Shown: positions 29,083 through 38,639, counted from the first letter of the stretch. The stretch: DNA of 64,000 nucleotides from Bacteroidota bacterium (GCA_016720935.1 JADKJP010000007.1:558001-622000); one strand, 5' to 3'. Numbers and translations: made by a program. Notes: a model not told the origin generated them from the sequence alone.

Positions 29083-30549
29083 ATGAAAACTGCGAAAATT
29101 CACCATATTTTATTCACATTATTGATCATTACTTTACTGCCATTCAGATCAATAGCACAGTGTACCTCTCCAATAAATAATTTCCCGTATCACGAAGATT
29201 TTGAAAGCGGTCCGGGTGGATGGTCCAACGGTGGCACTGCCGATGACTGGACATTGGGAACACCTGCCAAAGCCATTATCGCTCAAGCCGGAAGCGGAAC
29301 ACAATGCTGGATCACCGGAGGGTTAACAACTGCATTCTACAATTTTGGCGAACGCTCCTATGTGCAAAGTCCTTGTTTCGATTTTACAAATCTGAATCAT
29401 CCTTTGATTCATTTTAAAATCTATTACGAAACTGAGTACAAATTCGACGGAGCCAATCTTCAATATTCTCTTGATGCAGGCGCAACCTGGACCAATCTGG
29501 GCACCAATGGTGAACCAAACGATTGCCATACTGTAAACTGGTACAATTACGACAACATCACCAACATGACAGGACTTGCTTCTCCTGCTCACGGATGGTG
29601 CGGAAATTCACTGCCGACATCAGGCTCTTGTCAGGGCGGTAATGGAAGTATGGGCTGGATAGATGCCGAACATTGCATGAACATGCTTGCCAATCAGCCA
29701 CAGGTTATTTTTCGCTTCGCTTTCGGTGCAGGAACAACCTGTAATGCTTATGATGGTTTCGCGTTTGATGACATCACGATCAGCGAAACTCCTGTTCCTG
29801 TTCCTGATTTCTCCATCAGTTGCTCAGGAGCAAACCAGGTTACATTTACCGATATGAGTGCAGCTTGCCCTACATCCTGGTCATGGGATTTTGGTGATCC
29901 ATCATCAGGCAGCAATACAAGCGCTCAACAAAATCCTGTCCACACCTTTAGTGGCAATACTTCCTTCAATGTAAAAATGATCGTGTCCAGTACCTGCAGT
30001 GATACGGCTTCCATCACCAAAACAGTTTCTTTCCTCTCCGGAACCGACAGCACATTTGATGAAACTTGTGCCGGTAAAAAAGACGGATCGTTTGCTGTGT
30101 ATATTACACCAAATGGAAATTACCAGTATGCCTGGACCACCAACCCTGTTCAAAGTGGCTCGACAGCTACAGGACTTTCTGCGGGTATTTACACTGTTGT
30201 TGTAAGCGGAACTACGGAAACTTGTCCGCTCGCTATCACTGACACAGTAGGTGCCGGTGAACCCTGCGAGGAACTCACGCTCACGAATGTTCTGACTCCA
30301 AACAAAGACGGAATGAATGATGGCTATTTCATCAAAGGCCTGGATCGTTATCCTTCTAATCATCTTTCTGTTTTTGACCGCTGGGGAAAACTGGTTTTCG
30401 AACAGGATAATTATGTAAATGGAGTTTGGAAAGGAGTCAACATGGACGGCAAGCAACTCAATGATGGAACTTATTATGTAATTTTTGAAGTAAAGGGTGA
30501 AAGCATCACAAAAAAGAGTTGGGTAAGTATTATCAATAAAGAAGATTAA
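29083..30549 (+). CDS. Secreted PKD-domain protein with gliding-type (CHU_C) C-terminus
   Basis: 488 residues from the ATG at 29083. Signal peptide to about residue 26 (FRSIAQ). Residues about 30-235 form a MAM/jelly-roll-like domain rich in Cys and Trp. PKD domain near 240-320 (SISCSGANQVTFTDMSA, SWDFGDPSSGSN). The C-terminal 90 residues start ELTLTNVLTPNKDGMNDGYF and include DRWGKLVFEQDNY and LNDGTYYVIFEV, the gliding-motility-associated (type B sorting) domain for type IX export. Precedes the histidine kinase by 21 bp. Confidence 0.87.
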   Translation: MKTAKIHHILFTLLIITLLPFRSIAQCTSPINNFPYHEDFESGPGGWSNGGTADDWTLGTPAKAIIAQAGSGTQCWITGGLTTAFYNFGERSYVQSPCFDFTNLNHPLIHFKIYYETEYKFDGANLQYSLDAGATWTNLGTNGEPNDCHTVNWYNYDNITNMTGLASPAHGWCGNSLPTSGSCQGGNGSMGWIDAEHCMNMLANQPQVIFRFAFGAGTTCNAYDGFAFDDITISETPVPVPDFSISCSGANQVTFTDMSAACPTSWSWDFGDPSSGSNTSAQQNPVHTFSGNTSFNVKMIVSSTCSDTASITKTVSFLSGTDSTFDETCAGKKDGSFAVYITPNGNYQYAWTTNPVQSGSTATGLSAGIYTVVVSGTTETCPLAITDTVGAGEPCEELTLTNVLTPNKDGMNDGYFIKGLDRYPSNHLSVFDRWGKLVFEQDNYVNGVWKGVNMDGKQLNDGTYYVIFEVKGESITKKSWVSIINKED

Positions 30550-30570
30550 ATTCAGGGCTTATTGCACCTC

Positions 30571-32718
30571 ATGACAAAATCTAAATTTTTATTTTTTCTT
30601 TTTTTCTTCATATCATTCAACTCGGAGGCACAGGATCAATTTCTGATTGATAGTCTTTCCAAAGAATTGAAACACATTGAAGCCTTTCGGCTTGAAATGG
30701 GTGATGCCGCAAGTGCAGGTAAGGATACGATTGAGGCTGAAATTCTCAGGCAACTGGGTTTGGAACTAATTTTTGTCAATCCTGAAACTGCACTCGATTA
30801 TTTTCAAAAATCACTCGACCTTTCATCACGGGCAAAATTCAAACCAGGAATTGCCGCGGCGCATAAAAATATCGGAATTTGCTTTACCAATATGGGTGAT
30901 TATCCGAATGGACTGATCCACTATTTCGCGGCACTTGAAATCAACAAAGAACTGAATGATCAGAAAGGAATCGCGTCTATTTATAATAACCTTGGGAATG
31001 TTTACAGTTACCAGGGAGATTATTCCAGCGCTTTAAATTATTTTCTCGAAGCTTTAAAAATACGCCAGGCTATTGGCGACAAAAAAGGCATCGCCGCTTC
31101 ATATAATAATATCGGCAGCATTTATGGATTTCAAAGCAATTATCAGGAAGCACTGAAATATCAACAGGAGTCAATAAAGATAAAAGCAGAAATTGGGGAC
31201 CAGGCCGGAATGGCTTCTTCTTACAACAACATCGGAAAATTATATTTCGATCAGGGTAAATACAGAGAAGCATTGCGCTATTTCAACAACAGTATGGATA
31301 TCGCCATCCAGCTCAATGATGTTCCCGGAAAAGCCATTGCGTATAACAATCTTGGAAGTGTCTTCGGCGCCATGGGTCAATACGATGATGCCCTGAAAAA
31401 TTTCCTGCTCTCCCTTGATCTGAAAGAAGAATCCGGAAATGAAAAAGACATCGCCTCTTCATTTGTCAATATCGGAAGTGTTTATTTAAAAAAGGGACAA
31501 TTCGTCGAAGCACTGAAGTACGAGCACAAAGGCATGGAACTGGCGAAAGAAATCGGGTCTCTCCCCGATCTCACGGATGCCTGCGAAAAGCTCGCTGAGA
31601 TCTATGCGGCCATGAACAATTACAAACTGGCCTATGAATACGCTACGCAATTCAAACAACTGAACGATTCCCTTTTCAACGCGGAAGAAAGTCGTAAGAT
31701 CACGGAATTGCAAATGCAGCACGAATTCAATCTGAAGCAATCCGAAGAAAAAGCGGAACAGGATAAAAAAGATTCATTACAAAAAGCGGAATTAAAAAAA
31801 CAACGCATCATTCGCAATGCTTCCATTAGTGGCGTCATTGTATTGGGAATTTTCATTTTCATCCTGTTCAGACGATTCGCTGAAAAGAAGAAAAATAACC
31901 TGGCACTTACGCAAGCCAATGAAACTCTTCAATCTACTCTCGCCAACTTAGAGGCTACACGTTCCCAGCTTGAACAAAGTGAAAAGATGGCTTTGCTCGG
32001 CCAGCTCACTGCCGGAATCGCGCACGAAATCCGTAATCCATTAAACTTCGTCAACAATTTCTCCGAAATCAGTCAGGAATTGGTCGATGATTTCATCGAT
32101 ACTAAATCGGATGAAGAACGAAAAAGTATCGCGGAGACTCTGAAGAAAAATTTCAGCAAAATCCTCGAGCATGGCAAACGTGCCGACAGGATCGTTGAAT
32201 CCATGCTGGAACACAAAAGTGGTACGAGCGGACAAAAGATTCCTACCGATATCAATACACTTTGTGATGAAGATATCGCTTTGTCGTATTACAGTCTGCG
32301 TGCCAATAAAAATGATTTTAACTGCACCATCCGAAAAGATCTCGCAACGGATTTGCCTTTGCTTCCGCTTATTCCACAGGACATCCATCGTGTGCTCATC
32401 AACATCTTCAACAACTCTTTCGATGCGCTCATCGAAAAGCAAAAAAAGGACCCGTCTTTTCTCCCGGAGATTTCCATCACCACAAGAAAAAATGATTCAA
32501 CGGTTGAAATCCTGATTCGAGATAACGGACAAGGAATTCCTTCTCACCTGATAGATAAAATTTTCCAACCCTTTTTCACCACCAAACCAACCGGACAAGG
32601 CACCGGTCTCGGCCTTTCTCTTTGCTACGACATCATCCGTACCCACAATGGATCCATCACTGTAAAAAGTGAATTGGGCAAAGGGACGGATGTGCTGATT
32701 GCATTGCCAATTAGTTAG
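30571..32718 (+). CDS. TPR-repeat sensor histidine kinase
   Basis: 715 residues from the ATG at 30571. Signal peptide, then about eight tetratricopeptide repeats (residues 40-385; ASIYNNLGNVYSYQGDYSSA and similar), placing the sensor outside the cytoplasm. A transmembrane helix (about 420-437) and coiled coil follow. The HisKA box is GQLTAGIAHEIRNPLNF with His485. ATPase motifs are N INIFNNSFDAL, G1 IRDNGQGIP, F FQPFFTTK and G2 GQGTGLGLSL. No response regulator is adjacent, so its partner is unknown. Confidence 0.92.
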   Translation: MTKSKFLFFLFFFISFNSEAQDQFLIDSLSKELKHIEAFRLEMGDAASAGKDTIEAEILRQLGLELIFVNPETALDYFQKSLDLSSRAKFKPGIAAAHKNIGICFTNMGDYPNGLIHYFAALEINKELNDQKGIASIYNNLGNVYSYQGDYSSALNYFLEALKIRQAIGDKKGIAASYNNIGSIYGFQSNYQEALKYQQESIKIKAEIGDQAGMASSYNNIGKLYFDQGKYREALRYFNNSMDIAIQLNDVPGKAIAYNNLGSVFGAMGQYDDALKNFLLSLDLKEESGNEKDIASSFVNIGSVYLKKGQFVEALKYEHKGMELAKEIGSLPDLTDACEKLAEIYAAMNNYKLAYEYATQFKQLNDSLFNAEESRKITELQMQHEFNLKQSEEKAEQDKKDSLQKAELKKQRIIRNASISGVIVLGIFIFILFRRFAEKKKNNLALTQANETLQSTLANLEATRSQLEQSEKMALLGQLTAGIAHEIRNPLNFVNNFSEISQELVDDFIDTKSDEERKSIAETLKKNFSKILEHGKRADRIVESMLEHKSGTSGQKIPTDINTLCDEDIALSYYSLRANKNDFNCTIRKDLATDLPLLPLIPQDIHRVLINIFNNSFDALIEKQKKDPSFLPEISITTRKNDSTVEILIRDNGQGIPSHLIDKIFQPFFTTKPTGQGTGLGLSLCYDIIRTHNGSITVKSELGKGTDVLIALPIS

Positions 32719-32750
32719 AAAGTTCAGGGTTCCGTGTTCCGAGTTCTGAG

Positions 32751-32834
32751 TTATTGGTTATTAGTTATTAGTTATTAGTTATTAGTTATTAGTTATTAGT
32801 TATTAGTTATTAGTTATTAGTTATTAGTTATTAG
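32751..32834. repeat. Heptanucleotide microsatellite (TTATTAG)11
   Basis: Eleven perfect TTATTAG copies at 32758-32834, preceded by one degenerate copy TTATTGG. Flanking 32722-32750 and 32920-32965 carry inverted words of the GGAACCCGGAACTCG kind. Slippage here would change spacing downstream of the kinase but no reading frame. Confidence 0.9.
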
Positions 32835-32968
32835 CTGCTGGAAATTGGTTATTACTTGTGGTCTATGAGTTTTTTGTTTCAAAATAATTCTCTTTTTCAA
32901 AGCTGAAACTTCGAGCATCAAACCCTAAACCCCGAACTCGGAACCCGGAACCCGGAACTCGAAACCTT

Positions 32969-33787
32969 CTAATTATTTATAACACCAACTAAAGCAGCAT
33001 TCAAACAAGCATACAAGCGTTCCGAAAGTTCATCATAACGTTGACCGGATTCGGGATCATCAAAGGTGAGATCGTTCCAGGAGCCCATGCCACCGAAAAC
33101 CCAGGCCATGGCTGCGGAAAAAAGTAATTGTCGGTTGTTTACTGAGTAATCAGATTTAGGCACAAGATCTTTGTGATAATACGCTTCTCCGGGAGTAAGA
33201 TTGGTGAGTTCATACAACGCTTTCTGAAATGTATTCGCCCATCCGTGCAAATTTTGAGCAGAAGCAAAAGATGCAATTTCAGAAAGCGCTTTACGGAACT
33301 CTTCTCTTAATCTCTCCAGACTCTGATCCGCATTCGTACTTAAAATTTTCCTCGCGAAGCGGGCGTAATTGACGGTCCATTTTTTATCCTTCTCCTTCTC
33401 CTCTGAATTGAATGTCCAGCGCGCTTGCCAGTAATAAGAATAATTCTGACAACGTTGTTCAATCATCCAGGTTCCACCACCGCCAACAAAACCGGCGAGT
33501 TTATAATCTTTTCCCATTTTTAAATCTTCAGATGGACGGTAAAACAAATGCAGCTTTTTTGTTTTCTCTTTTTTCAAAAAATTAAACCATTCAATGGGAT
33601 CCTGACAAATAATTTTTTCAGAATATTTTGAAAAAAAGAACAACTTACTCATTTCCCGAAAATCAACATGATCACAAAACTGAAAAGTGGAATTCCCCGG
33701 ATAAAAACCCGGTTCCAATTCTCCTTTCAGGAGAAAATGATTTCCATAGCTAGTAAGTGCAATTAGTTGAGCGAGTGTACCTGTCAT
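32969..33787 (-). CDS. Conserved-looking cytoplasmic protein, unknown
   Basis: 272 residues, no signal peptide or membrane segment. It is rich in Trp and Tyr, including WMIEQRCQNYSYYWQARWTF and a C-terminal FSAAMAWVFGGMGSWNDLTF. The coding bias is convincing and the ATG at 33787 is the only start giving the full length. No family recognised. Neighbours (a histidine kinase and yifB) do not suggest a role. Confidence 0.6.
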   Translation of the reverse strand: MTGTLAQLIALTSYGNHFLLKGELEPGFYPGNSTFQFCDHVDFREMSKLFFFSKYSEKIICQDPIEWFNFLKKEKTKKLHLFYRPSEDLKMGKDYKLAGFVGGGGTWMIEQRCQNYSYYWQARWTFNSEEKEKDKKWTVNYARFARKILSTNADQSLERLREEFRKALSEIASFASAQNLHGWANTFQKALYELTNLTPGEAYYHKDLVPKSDYSVNNRQLLFSAAMAWVFGGMGSWNDLTFDDPESGQRYDELSERLYACLNAALVGVINN

Positions 33788-33893
33788 CTTCTCTTACCTT
33801 GCTCTAAAGGAAAGAAAGAATTTCGAAGGATGAAAATCCCAGCCCAAAATTTTATGGTGAAATCTATTTAAATGAAAATATCCTTCAATTATT

Positions 33894-34058
33894 CTAATGA
33901 ACATCGTCCGGTTCGAGTTTCCACCAGTCAGAACTGAAGGAGACAGAAAATCTAAAGTATCCGAGTGTCAAAATTGATAAACCTAAATACTGCCACCCCG
34001 CAACCAAAAGAAATTTATCAACTCTAACTCTTAAATTTTCCATTTGCTTAACTTCCAT
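33894..34058 (-). CDS. Candidate small protein, 54 aa
   Basis: Open frame from ATG 34058 to TAG 33894, product starting MEVKQMENLRVRVDKFLLVA with a central hydrophobic stretch (FLLVAGWQYLGLSILTLGYF) that could span a membrane once. An exact TAnnTTTG box lies 12 bp upstream of the start on the same strand, which is the main support. No family recognised; could be a chance frame. The rest of the 33788-34141 gap shows only short CATAATT words at 34105-34130. Confidence 0.35.
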   Translation of the reverse strand: MEVKQMENLRVRVDKFLLVAGWQYLGLSILTLGYFRFSVSFSSDWWKLEPDDVH

Positions 34059-34070
34059 GAATAATATACT

Positions 34071-34078
34071 CAAATATA
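34071..34078 (-). promoter_or_regulatory. -7 promoter element for the 54-aa candidate
   Basis: TATATTTG on the minus strand, with GTTG 18 bp upstream in place of the -33 TTTG. Confidence 0.45.
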
Positions 34079-34141
34079 TTCATGAAGATATTAACTCAAC
34101 GGTCATAACTCATAATTCATAATTCATAATTCCAAACTCCC

Positions 34142-35680
34142 TCACCCCGCCCACCCTTCCCTGTCCAAACTCCTATACTGAATCGCTTCTGCAAGATGTT
34201 CCGTGCGGATTATTTCACTCTTGTCCAAATCCGCAATCGTTCTTGAGACTTTTAAAATGCGATCATAAGCTCTTGCCGACAGACCTAGTCTTTCCATCGC
34301 TGTTTTAAGCAAAGCTCTGCCGTCATCACCAATCACGCATATCTCATGCAGTTGCTTTGAACCCATCTGCGCATTGCAATACACTCCGTCCTGATTCGCG
34401 AAACGTTCGGCCTGGATTTGCCTGGCCGCGACAACACGTTCCCGTATCGCCTCACTCTTTTCCGACACACGAAGAGCGGTAAGTTCTTTGAAAGCTACAG
34501 GAGTAACTTCAAGATGAATATCAATTCGATCTAACAAGGGACCGGAAATTTTATTCAGATATTTCTGTACCACTCCCGGAGCACACACACATTCTTTTTC
34601 CGGATGATTGTAATAACCGCAGGGACATGGATTCATCGAAGCCACCAGCATAAAACTCGCAGGGAATTCGATCGAAAATTTTGCCCGGGAAATCGTGACA
34701 CTCCGCTCTTCAAGCGGTTGTCGCATGACTTCCAACACAGTTCTTTTGAATTCGGGCAGTTCATCCAGAAACAAAACACCATGATGAGCAAGTGAAATTT
34801 CTCCCGGCTGTGGAAAGCCGCCGCCTCCGACCAGAGCCACATCACTAATCGTATGATGCGGCGATCTGAACGGACGAATAGAAACCAGCGAATTTTCTTT
34901 ACCTAATTTCCCTGCGACAGAATGAATTTTTGTTGTCTCCAATGCTTCACTCAATGTCAGCGGCGGCAAAATCGTTGGCAGTCGTTTTGCCAGCATGGTT
35001 TTCCCTGCTCCGGGCGGACCAATAAGAATAATGTTGTGTCCTCCTGCCGCGGCCACTTCCATTGCACGCTTGATATTTTCCTGTCCTTTTACATCCGCGA
35101 AATCAAATTCGCTCCTTCCCTGGGAATTTTTAAACTCTTCTTCCGCGTCCACAAAAACAGGTTCAAGAACACGCCCGCCATTCAAAAACTCCACAACCTC
35201 CAGGATGTTGTCCACTCCATACACTTCAAGTCCATTCACAATGGCTGCTTCACGCGCGTTTGCTTTGGGCAAAATAATTCCTTTGAATCCTTCCTTCTGC
35301 GCCTGTATCGCGATAGGCAATACACCTTTGATGGGCTGCACTCCCCCATCCAGAGACATTTCTCCCATGATCACATATTTCTCCAGAACATCCTGTTGCA
35401 CTTGTCCTGATCCCGCGAGAATACCAAGAGCAATCGTCAAATCATAAGAAGAACCTTCTTTGCGGATATCCGCCGGAGCCATATTCACGGTAATCTCCTG
35501 TCGGGGATATTTGAATTCACAATTCTTCAATGCCGCGACAATGCGCTTCTGGCTTTCCTTCACCGCGTTATCCGGCAGACCAACAAGAATAAAGTTGACA
35601 CCACTGCTTTGATTCACTTCAACCGTGATGGTGGTGGCATTGATCCCATACACAGCACTTCCAAATGTTTTGACGAGCAT
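34142..35680 (-). CDS. yifB: YifB/ComM family Mg-chelatase-like AAA+ ATPase
   Basis: 512 residues. The N-terminal ChlI-like domain starts MLVKTFGSAVYGINATTITV and includes LVGLPDNAVKESQKR. The AAA+ core has Walker A GPPGAGKTMLAKRLP (near 218), RPFRSPHHTISDVALVGGG, LFLDELPEF (Walker B) and a Cys-rich insert NPCPCGYYNHPEKECVC. Homologue ComM is a helicase promoting branch migration in natural transformation. ATG at 35680. Confidence 0.93.
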   Translation of the reverse strand: MLVKTFGSAVYGINATTITVEVNQSSGVNFILVGLPDNAVKESQKRIVAALKNCEFKYPRQEITVNMAPADIRKEGSSYDLTIALGILAGSGQVQQDVLEKYVIMGEMSLDGGVQPIKGVLPIAIQAQKEGFKGIILPKANAREAAIVNGLEVYGVDNILEVVEFLNGGRVLEPVFVDAEEEFKNSQGRSEFDFADVKGQENIKRAMEVAAAGGHNIILIGPPGAGKTMLAKRLPTILPPLTLSEALETTKIHSVAGKLGKENSLVSIRPFRSPHHTISDVALVGGGGFPQPGEISLAHHGVLFLDELPEFKRTVLEVMRQPLEERSVTISRAKFSIEFPASFMLVASMNPCPCGYYNHPEKECVCAPGVVQKYLNKISGPLLDRIDIHLEVTPVAFKELTALRVSEKSEAIRERVVAARQIQAERFANQDGVYCNAQMGSKQLHEICVIGDDGRALLKTAMERLGLSARAYDRILKVSRTIADLDKSEIIRTEHLAEAIQYRSLDREGWAG

Positions 35681-35835
35681 TTTACAAATGATAATTCCCG
35701 GCCAAAAGTACAGTACAGGAATTACCCAGCCTTGTCATTCATCAAATTCACGCAGAGAGAATCCCGCAAATAGGAAGGTTTCTTTATCAGTATTTTTTAT
35801 TAGTAGAAAAGAAAACAGAATGTTTTTGAAAATTT

Positions 35836-36738
35836 TTATTTATCACTAATTAATACCTGGTTACTTCCTTTGCCCATAATAATTACTTTGGCATTGGGAG
35901 AAATAGCGATTTCTTTTTGCGCTTTTATGGTTTCGTATTGCAGCAACCGGTCCGACAATTCACTGTTGATGATGCGCTGGTAATCCGCGATACCCTGCGC
36001 TTCGACGCGTTTGCGTTCCGCTTCCTGGTGCTCTTTCTGCAATACAAATTCCATCTTTTGAGCTTCCTGCTCGGCATTAATTTTTGATTCAATCGCAGCT
36101 CTCACCGAAGGCGGCAACGTGATGTTGCGAACGAGCAATTGTTCCAGAATCATTCCCCGTGATTTGAGGTCTTTCTCTATACCCTGAGAAATTCGCGCCT
36201 GAAATTCATCCCGCCGTTTGGAATACAAATCAACTGCCGCATAATAAACCGCGTTATCACGGATGCGTGTACGGGTAATGGGACGAACAACAATATCTTT
36301 GTAATTCTGCCCGATCTCTTTGTAAATATTCGGTGCCTCAGCGGGAATAATACGATAGAGTATGGTGAGGTCAACAATCACCTCCAATCCATCTGCCGAC
36401 AAAACCCGGATGGCATCATCACCCGTCTTGTCACCCTCAGAAGATACAGATGACATCGTATAGTTTTGGGTTTTCGTATCAAACATCTTTACTTCGACAA
36501 AGGGATTGACAACATTCAATCCGCTCTCTAGAATCCGTCCTTGTACTTTTCCAAAAAGTGTCTGCACACCGATTTGTCCCGCTTCAATTTGCTTGATACT
36601 GGAATTTGCAAGCCCCAATATTGCTATTGCGATACCCGCAATTCGGAAAATTCGTTTCGCATCATGCAAACGGGGCAGATACATGTCCGCATTCCGTGCC
36701 AGAATAAAGATTACAATACCGAGAAGGAAGAGAATCAT
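35836..36738 (-). CDS. Prohibitin/SPFH family membrane protein
   Basis: 300 residues. N-terminal membrane segment (ILFLLGIVIFIL), a second hydrophobic stretch (FRIAGIAIAILGLA), then the SPFH/Band 7 domain (QIGVQTLFGKVQGRILESGLN, then VVRPITRTRIRDN) and a C-terminal coiled coil rich in Glu/Lys (AEQEAQKMEFVLQKEHQEAE). Forms large membrane-associated assemblies in homologues. Confidence 0.88.
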   Translation of the reverse strand: MILFLLGIVIFILARNADMYLPRLHDAKRIFRIAGIAIAILGLANSSIKQIEAGQIGVQTLFGKVQGRILESGLNVVNPFVEVKMFDTKTQNYTMSSVSSEGDKTGDDAIRVLSADGLEVIVDLTILYRIIPAEAPNIYKEIGQNYKDIVVRPITRTRIRDNAVYYAAVDLYSKRRDEFQARISQGIEKDLKSRGMILEQLLVRNITLPPSVRAAIESKINAEQEAQKMEFVLQKEHQEAERKRVEAQGIADYQRIINSELSDRLLQYETIKAQKEIAISPNAKVIIMGKGSNQVLISDK

Positions 36739-36834
36739 CGTGTAAGATTTTTACGAAGATAAAACAATCACTATGATACCAGCTATATCTGATTAAAAAA
36801 TTCGGGATTTGGTTTTTAGTGATCTCTATTTAAA

Positions 36835-36925
36835 AGAGGGACGAGGGTCGAGGGGCAATTAGCAGCCCAATAACTTAATAACTTAATAACTCAATAACTT
36901 AATAACTGAATAACTCAACAACCAA
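36835..36925. repeat. Short-word repeat tract GGGACGA then AATAACTN
   Basis: Begins with GAGGGACGAGGGTCGAGGGG and continues as about seven degenerate copies of AATAACTT/C/G, the same word order as at 9130-9205. It reaches the 3' end of the gmhA-like gene. Confidence 0.7.
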
Positions 36926-37490
36926 TTTCAACCAGCTGAATCAGCGAATGAATAATCTTAATATGCACTTCCTGCGCTCTGTCGGCGTAGTCGGAATGAG
37001 GGGCACGGAGTTCGATATCACAGAGACCGGCCATCTTGCCTCCGTCTTTACCGGTGAGACCAACGACTTTCATCCCTTTCTGTTTCGCGGCTTCGATAGC
37101 GCGTAAAATATTTTTCGAATTGCCGCTGGTGCTGATCGCAAGCAACACATCTCCTTTGTTACCGATCGCTTCAACATAACGTGAAAAGACAAATTCATAA
37201 CCATAATCATTTGCGACACAGCTGAGATGCGAGGGATCAGAAATGGAAATCGCCGGTATCGCTTTGCGGTCGTCGCGGAAACGGCCGGTGAGTTCTTCGG
37301 CGAAATGCATCGCGTCGCACATGCTGCCACCATTGCCGCAAGAAATTATTTTTCCACCGCCTTTTACCGAAGCCACCATGAGCTCAGCTGCGGAAGAAAT
37401 ATCGTTCAGCAGCGCTTCATTGGAAAGTACCGCGTCAAGGACAGCTTTCGCTTCCAGGAAATTTTTCCGTACCACTTCGGTCTTCGACAT
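36915..37490 (-). CDS. gmhA: SIS-domain phosphosugar isomerase, GmhA-like
   Basis: 191 residues from the ATG at 37490, chosen because an exact promoter box at 37512-37519 lies inside the longer in-frame extension. Motifs: ISCGNGGSMCDAMHFAEELTGRF (phosphate and active site), LLAISTSGNSKNILRAIEAA, and the C-terminal RAQEVHIKIIHSLIQLVE with the catalytic His. Isomerises sedoheptulose 7-phosphate to D-glycero-D-manno-heptose 7-phosphate for LPS heptose. No other heptose genes are nearby, so specificity is inferred. Confidence 0.85.
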   Translation of the reverse strand: MSKTEVVRKNFLEAKAVLDAVLSNEALLNDISSAAELMVASVKGGGKIISCGNGGSMCDAMHFAEELTGRFRDDRKAIPAISISDPSHLSCVANDYGYEFVFSRYVEAIGNKGDVLLAISTSGNSKNILRAIEAAKQKGMKVVGLTGKDGGKMAGLCDIELRAPHSDYADRAQEVHIKIIHSLIQLVEIGC

Positions 37491-37511
37491 ATTGTTCAAA
37501 TTTGATCTTGC

Positions 37512-37519
37512 CAAAGGTA
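37512..37519 (-). promoter_or_regulatory. -7 promoter element of the gmhA-like gene
   Basis: TACCTTTG on the minus strand, 21 bp before the start codon at 37490. Confidence 0.65.
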
Positions 37520-37592
37520 GGAAGATCTGCAATATTTCAAGGCTGCTGCTTATCTTCACCCGCACAATTTTCACAAAAGAATTGCCCTGACA

Positions 37593-38195
37593 ATGAGAAT
37601 CCTGATTTGCTGCATTTTACTCGGACTGTCCCTCACCGTCAATGCCCAGAGTTTTCTGAAAAAGAACATCCTTCTGGACATGGGCATCGATGTAGGAACT
37701 TATCAGACTCAGGGCAAAGAAACCGCCACCGGAAAAAAGATCAAAGACGGCACCGTTGGCAGCGTCTTTCATACAGGCGCCGAGTATGCCATCAGCGATT
37801 ACCTCGGCATCGGGGCGCAATTGAGGACCAATAATTATTCCACCGATAACGATACCGCTTCCGCAAAAAATACGGATTTCAGTCTGCTCGCCAATATCCA
37901 TTTTCTGCGGACGAATTATTTCAATCTCTATTTCGGGATGAAATACGGAACCTCACATTTCAGTTACGACAACACAAAAAATCAAACCACTTTTTCCGCT
38001 GACGGCTCCCATTTTCAAATCGATCTCGGAGCCAATTTATTTGTAAGCAAATATTTTGGTTTCACACTCCATACCGCTTACAACAACCTCCATTACACCA
38101 ACGGCAACATCATCCGCCCTTCCGCCCCACCTATTATCTACCGCCTTCATTTCAACGGCGCGAATATCGGGATTGGGATGGTGGGGAAGTTTTAG
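37593..38195 (+). CDS. Outer-membrane beta-barrel protein
   Basis: 200 residues. Signal peptide MRILICCILLGLSLTVNAQ. The rest alternates polar and hydrophobic residues with frequent aromatic ends of strands (YFNLYFGMKYGTSHFSYDN, YFGFTLHTAYNNLHYTN), and the protein ends in a phenylalanine (IGIGMVGKF), as expected for Bam-inserted barrels. Function unknown. Confidence 0.75.
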   Translation: MRILICCILLGLSLTVNAQSFLKKNILLDMGIDVGTYQTQGKETATGKKIKDGTVGSVFHTGAEYAISDYLGIGAQLRTNNYSTDNDTASAKNTDFSLLANIHFLRTNYFNLYFGMKYGTSHFSYDNTKNQTTFSADGSHFQIDLGANLFVSKYFGFTLHTAYNNLHYTNGNIIRPSAPPIIYRLHFNGANIGIGMVGKF

Positions 38196-38385
38196 GATTG
38201 AGGATTTAGGATTGCTGATTTCTGATTGAGGATTTTGGATTGCTGATTTCTGATTGAGGATTGCTGATTGACTGGTTTGAGTTATGAGTTATGAGTTTTA
38301 GCGATTCGGTAATTGCATATTTCGTCCCCAGTCCCTCGTCCCTCTTCGTCAGTCCCTCGTCCCCCGTCCCTTCGTCCCTCCCTAA
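38195..38385. repeat. Composite short-word repeats after the barrel gene
   Basis: A 28-bp unit built of GGATTGCTGATT and TCTGATTGAGGATT occurs twice in tandem (38209 and 38237) plus a partial third. GAGTTATGAGTTATGAGTT follows at 38278, then several CAGTCCCTCGTCCC words at 38325-38382, the reverse complement of the GGGACGA word seen elsewhere. Confidence 0.75.
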
Positions 38386-38570
38386 AAAAAACAGAAACAG
38401 CGGCCTCCCGACCGCTGTCCTGAATTACTCGAATAAACACCTCGGTCGTTTAACCAAAAACTGAACCATGAGATGTCGGCAATATAGGTGGTGGAACATG
38501 AGGCGTCAATTAAATTCGGGGGCGCTTCTTACAACCTTGGTAAACATCGTTTTTCGGACTGTGAGTAAAA
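38384..38570 (-). ncRNA. Candidate structured small RNA with intrinsic terminator
   Basis: No gene on the minus strand explains the terminator-like hairpin at 38397-38418 (ACAGCGG/CCGCTGT, then TTCTGT8 on that strand). Upstream in the transcript two nested long-range pairings are possible: 38563-38568 with 38425-38430 (GAGTAA/TTACTC) and 38549-38557 with 38454-38461 (GTTTTTCGG/CCAAAAAC, one bulge). A weak promoter-like AACTTTTG lies at 38575-38582. The roughly 185-nt rod-like layout recalls 6S RNA, but I cannot assign a family. Confidence 0.4.
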
Positions 38571-38617
38571 TTTTCAAAAGTTCGCTAAAAACAGGCTTTT
38601 CCGGTCAATTACCTCAT

Positions 38618-38625
38618 TATTTTCG
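38618..38625 (+). promoter_or_regulatory. -7 like element for murB
   Basis: TATTTTCG, one mismatch from TAnnTTTG. It overlaps the possible GTG start at 38625 and so favours the ATG at 38640. Confidence 0.45.
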
Positions 38626-38639
38626 TGTACGATATCCCA

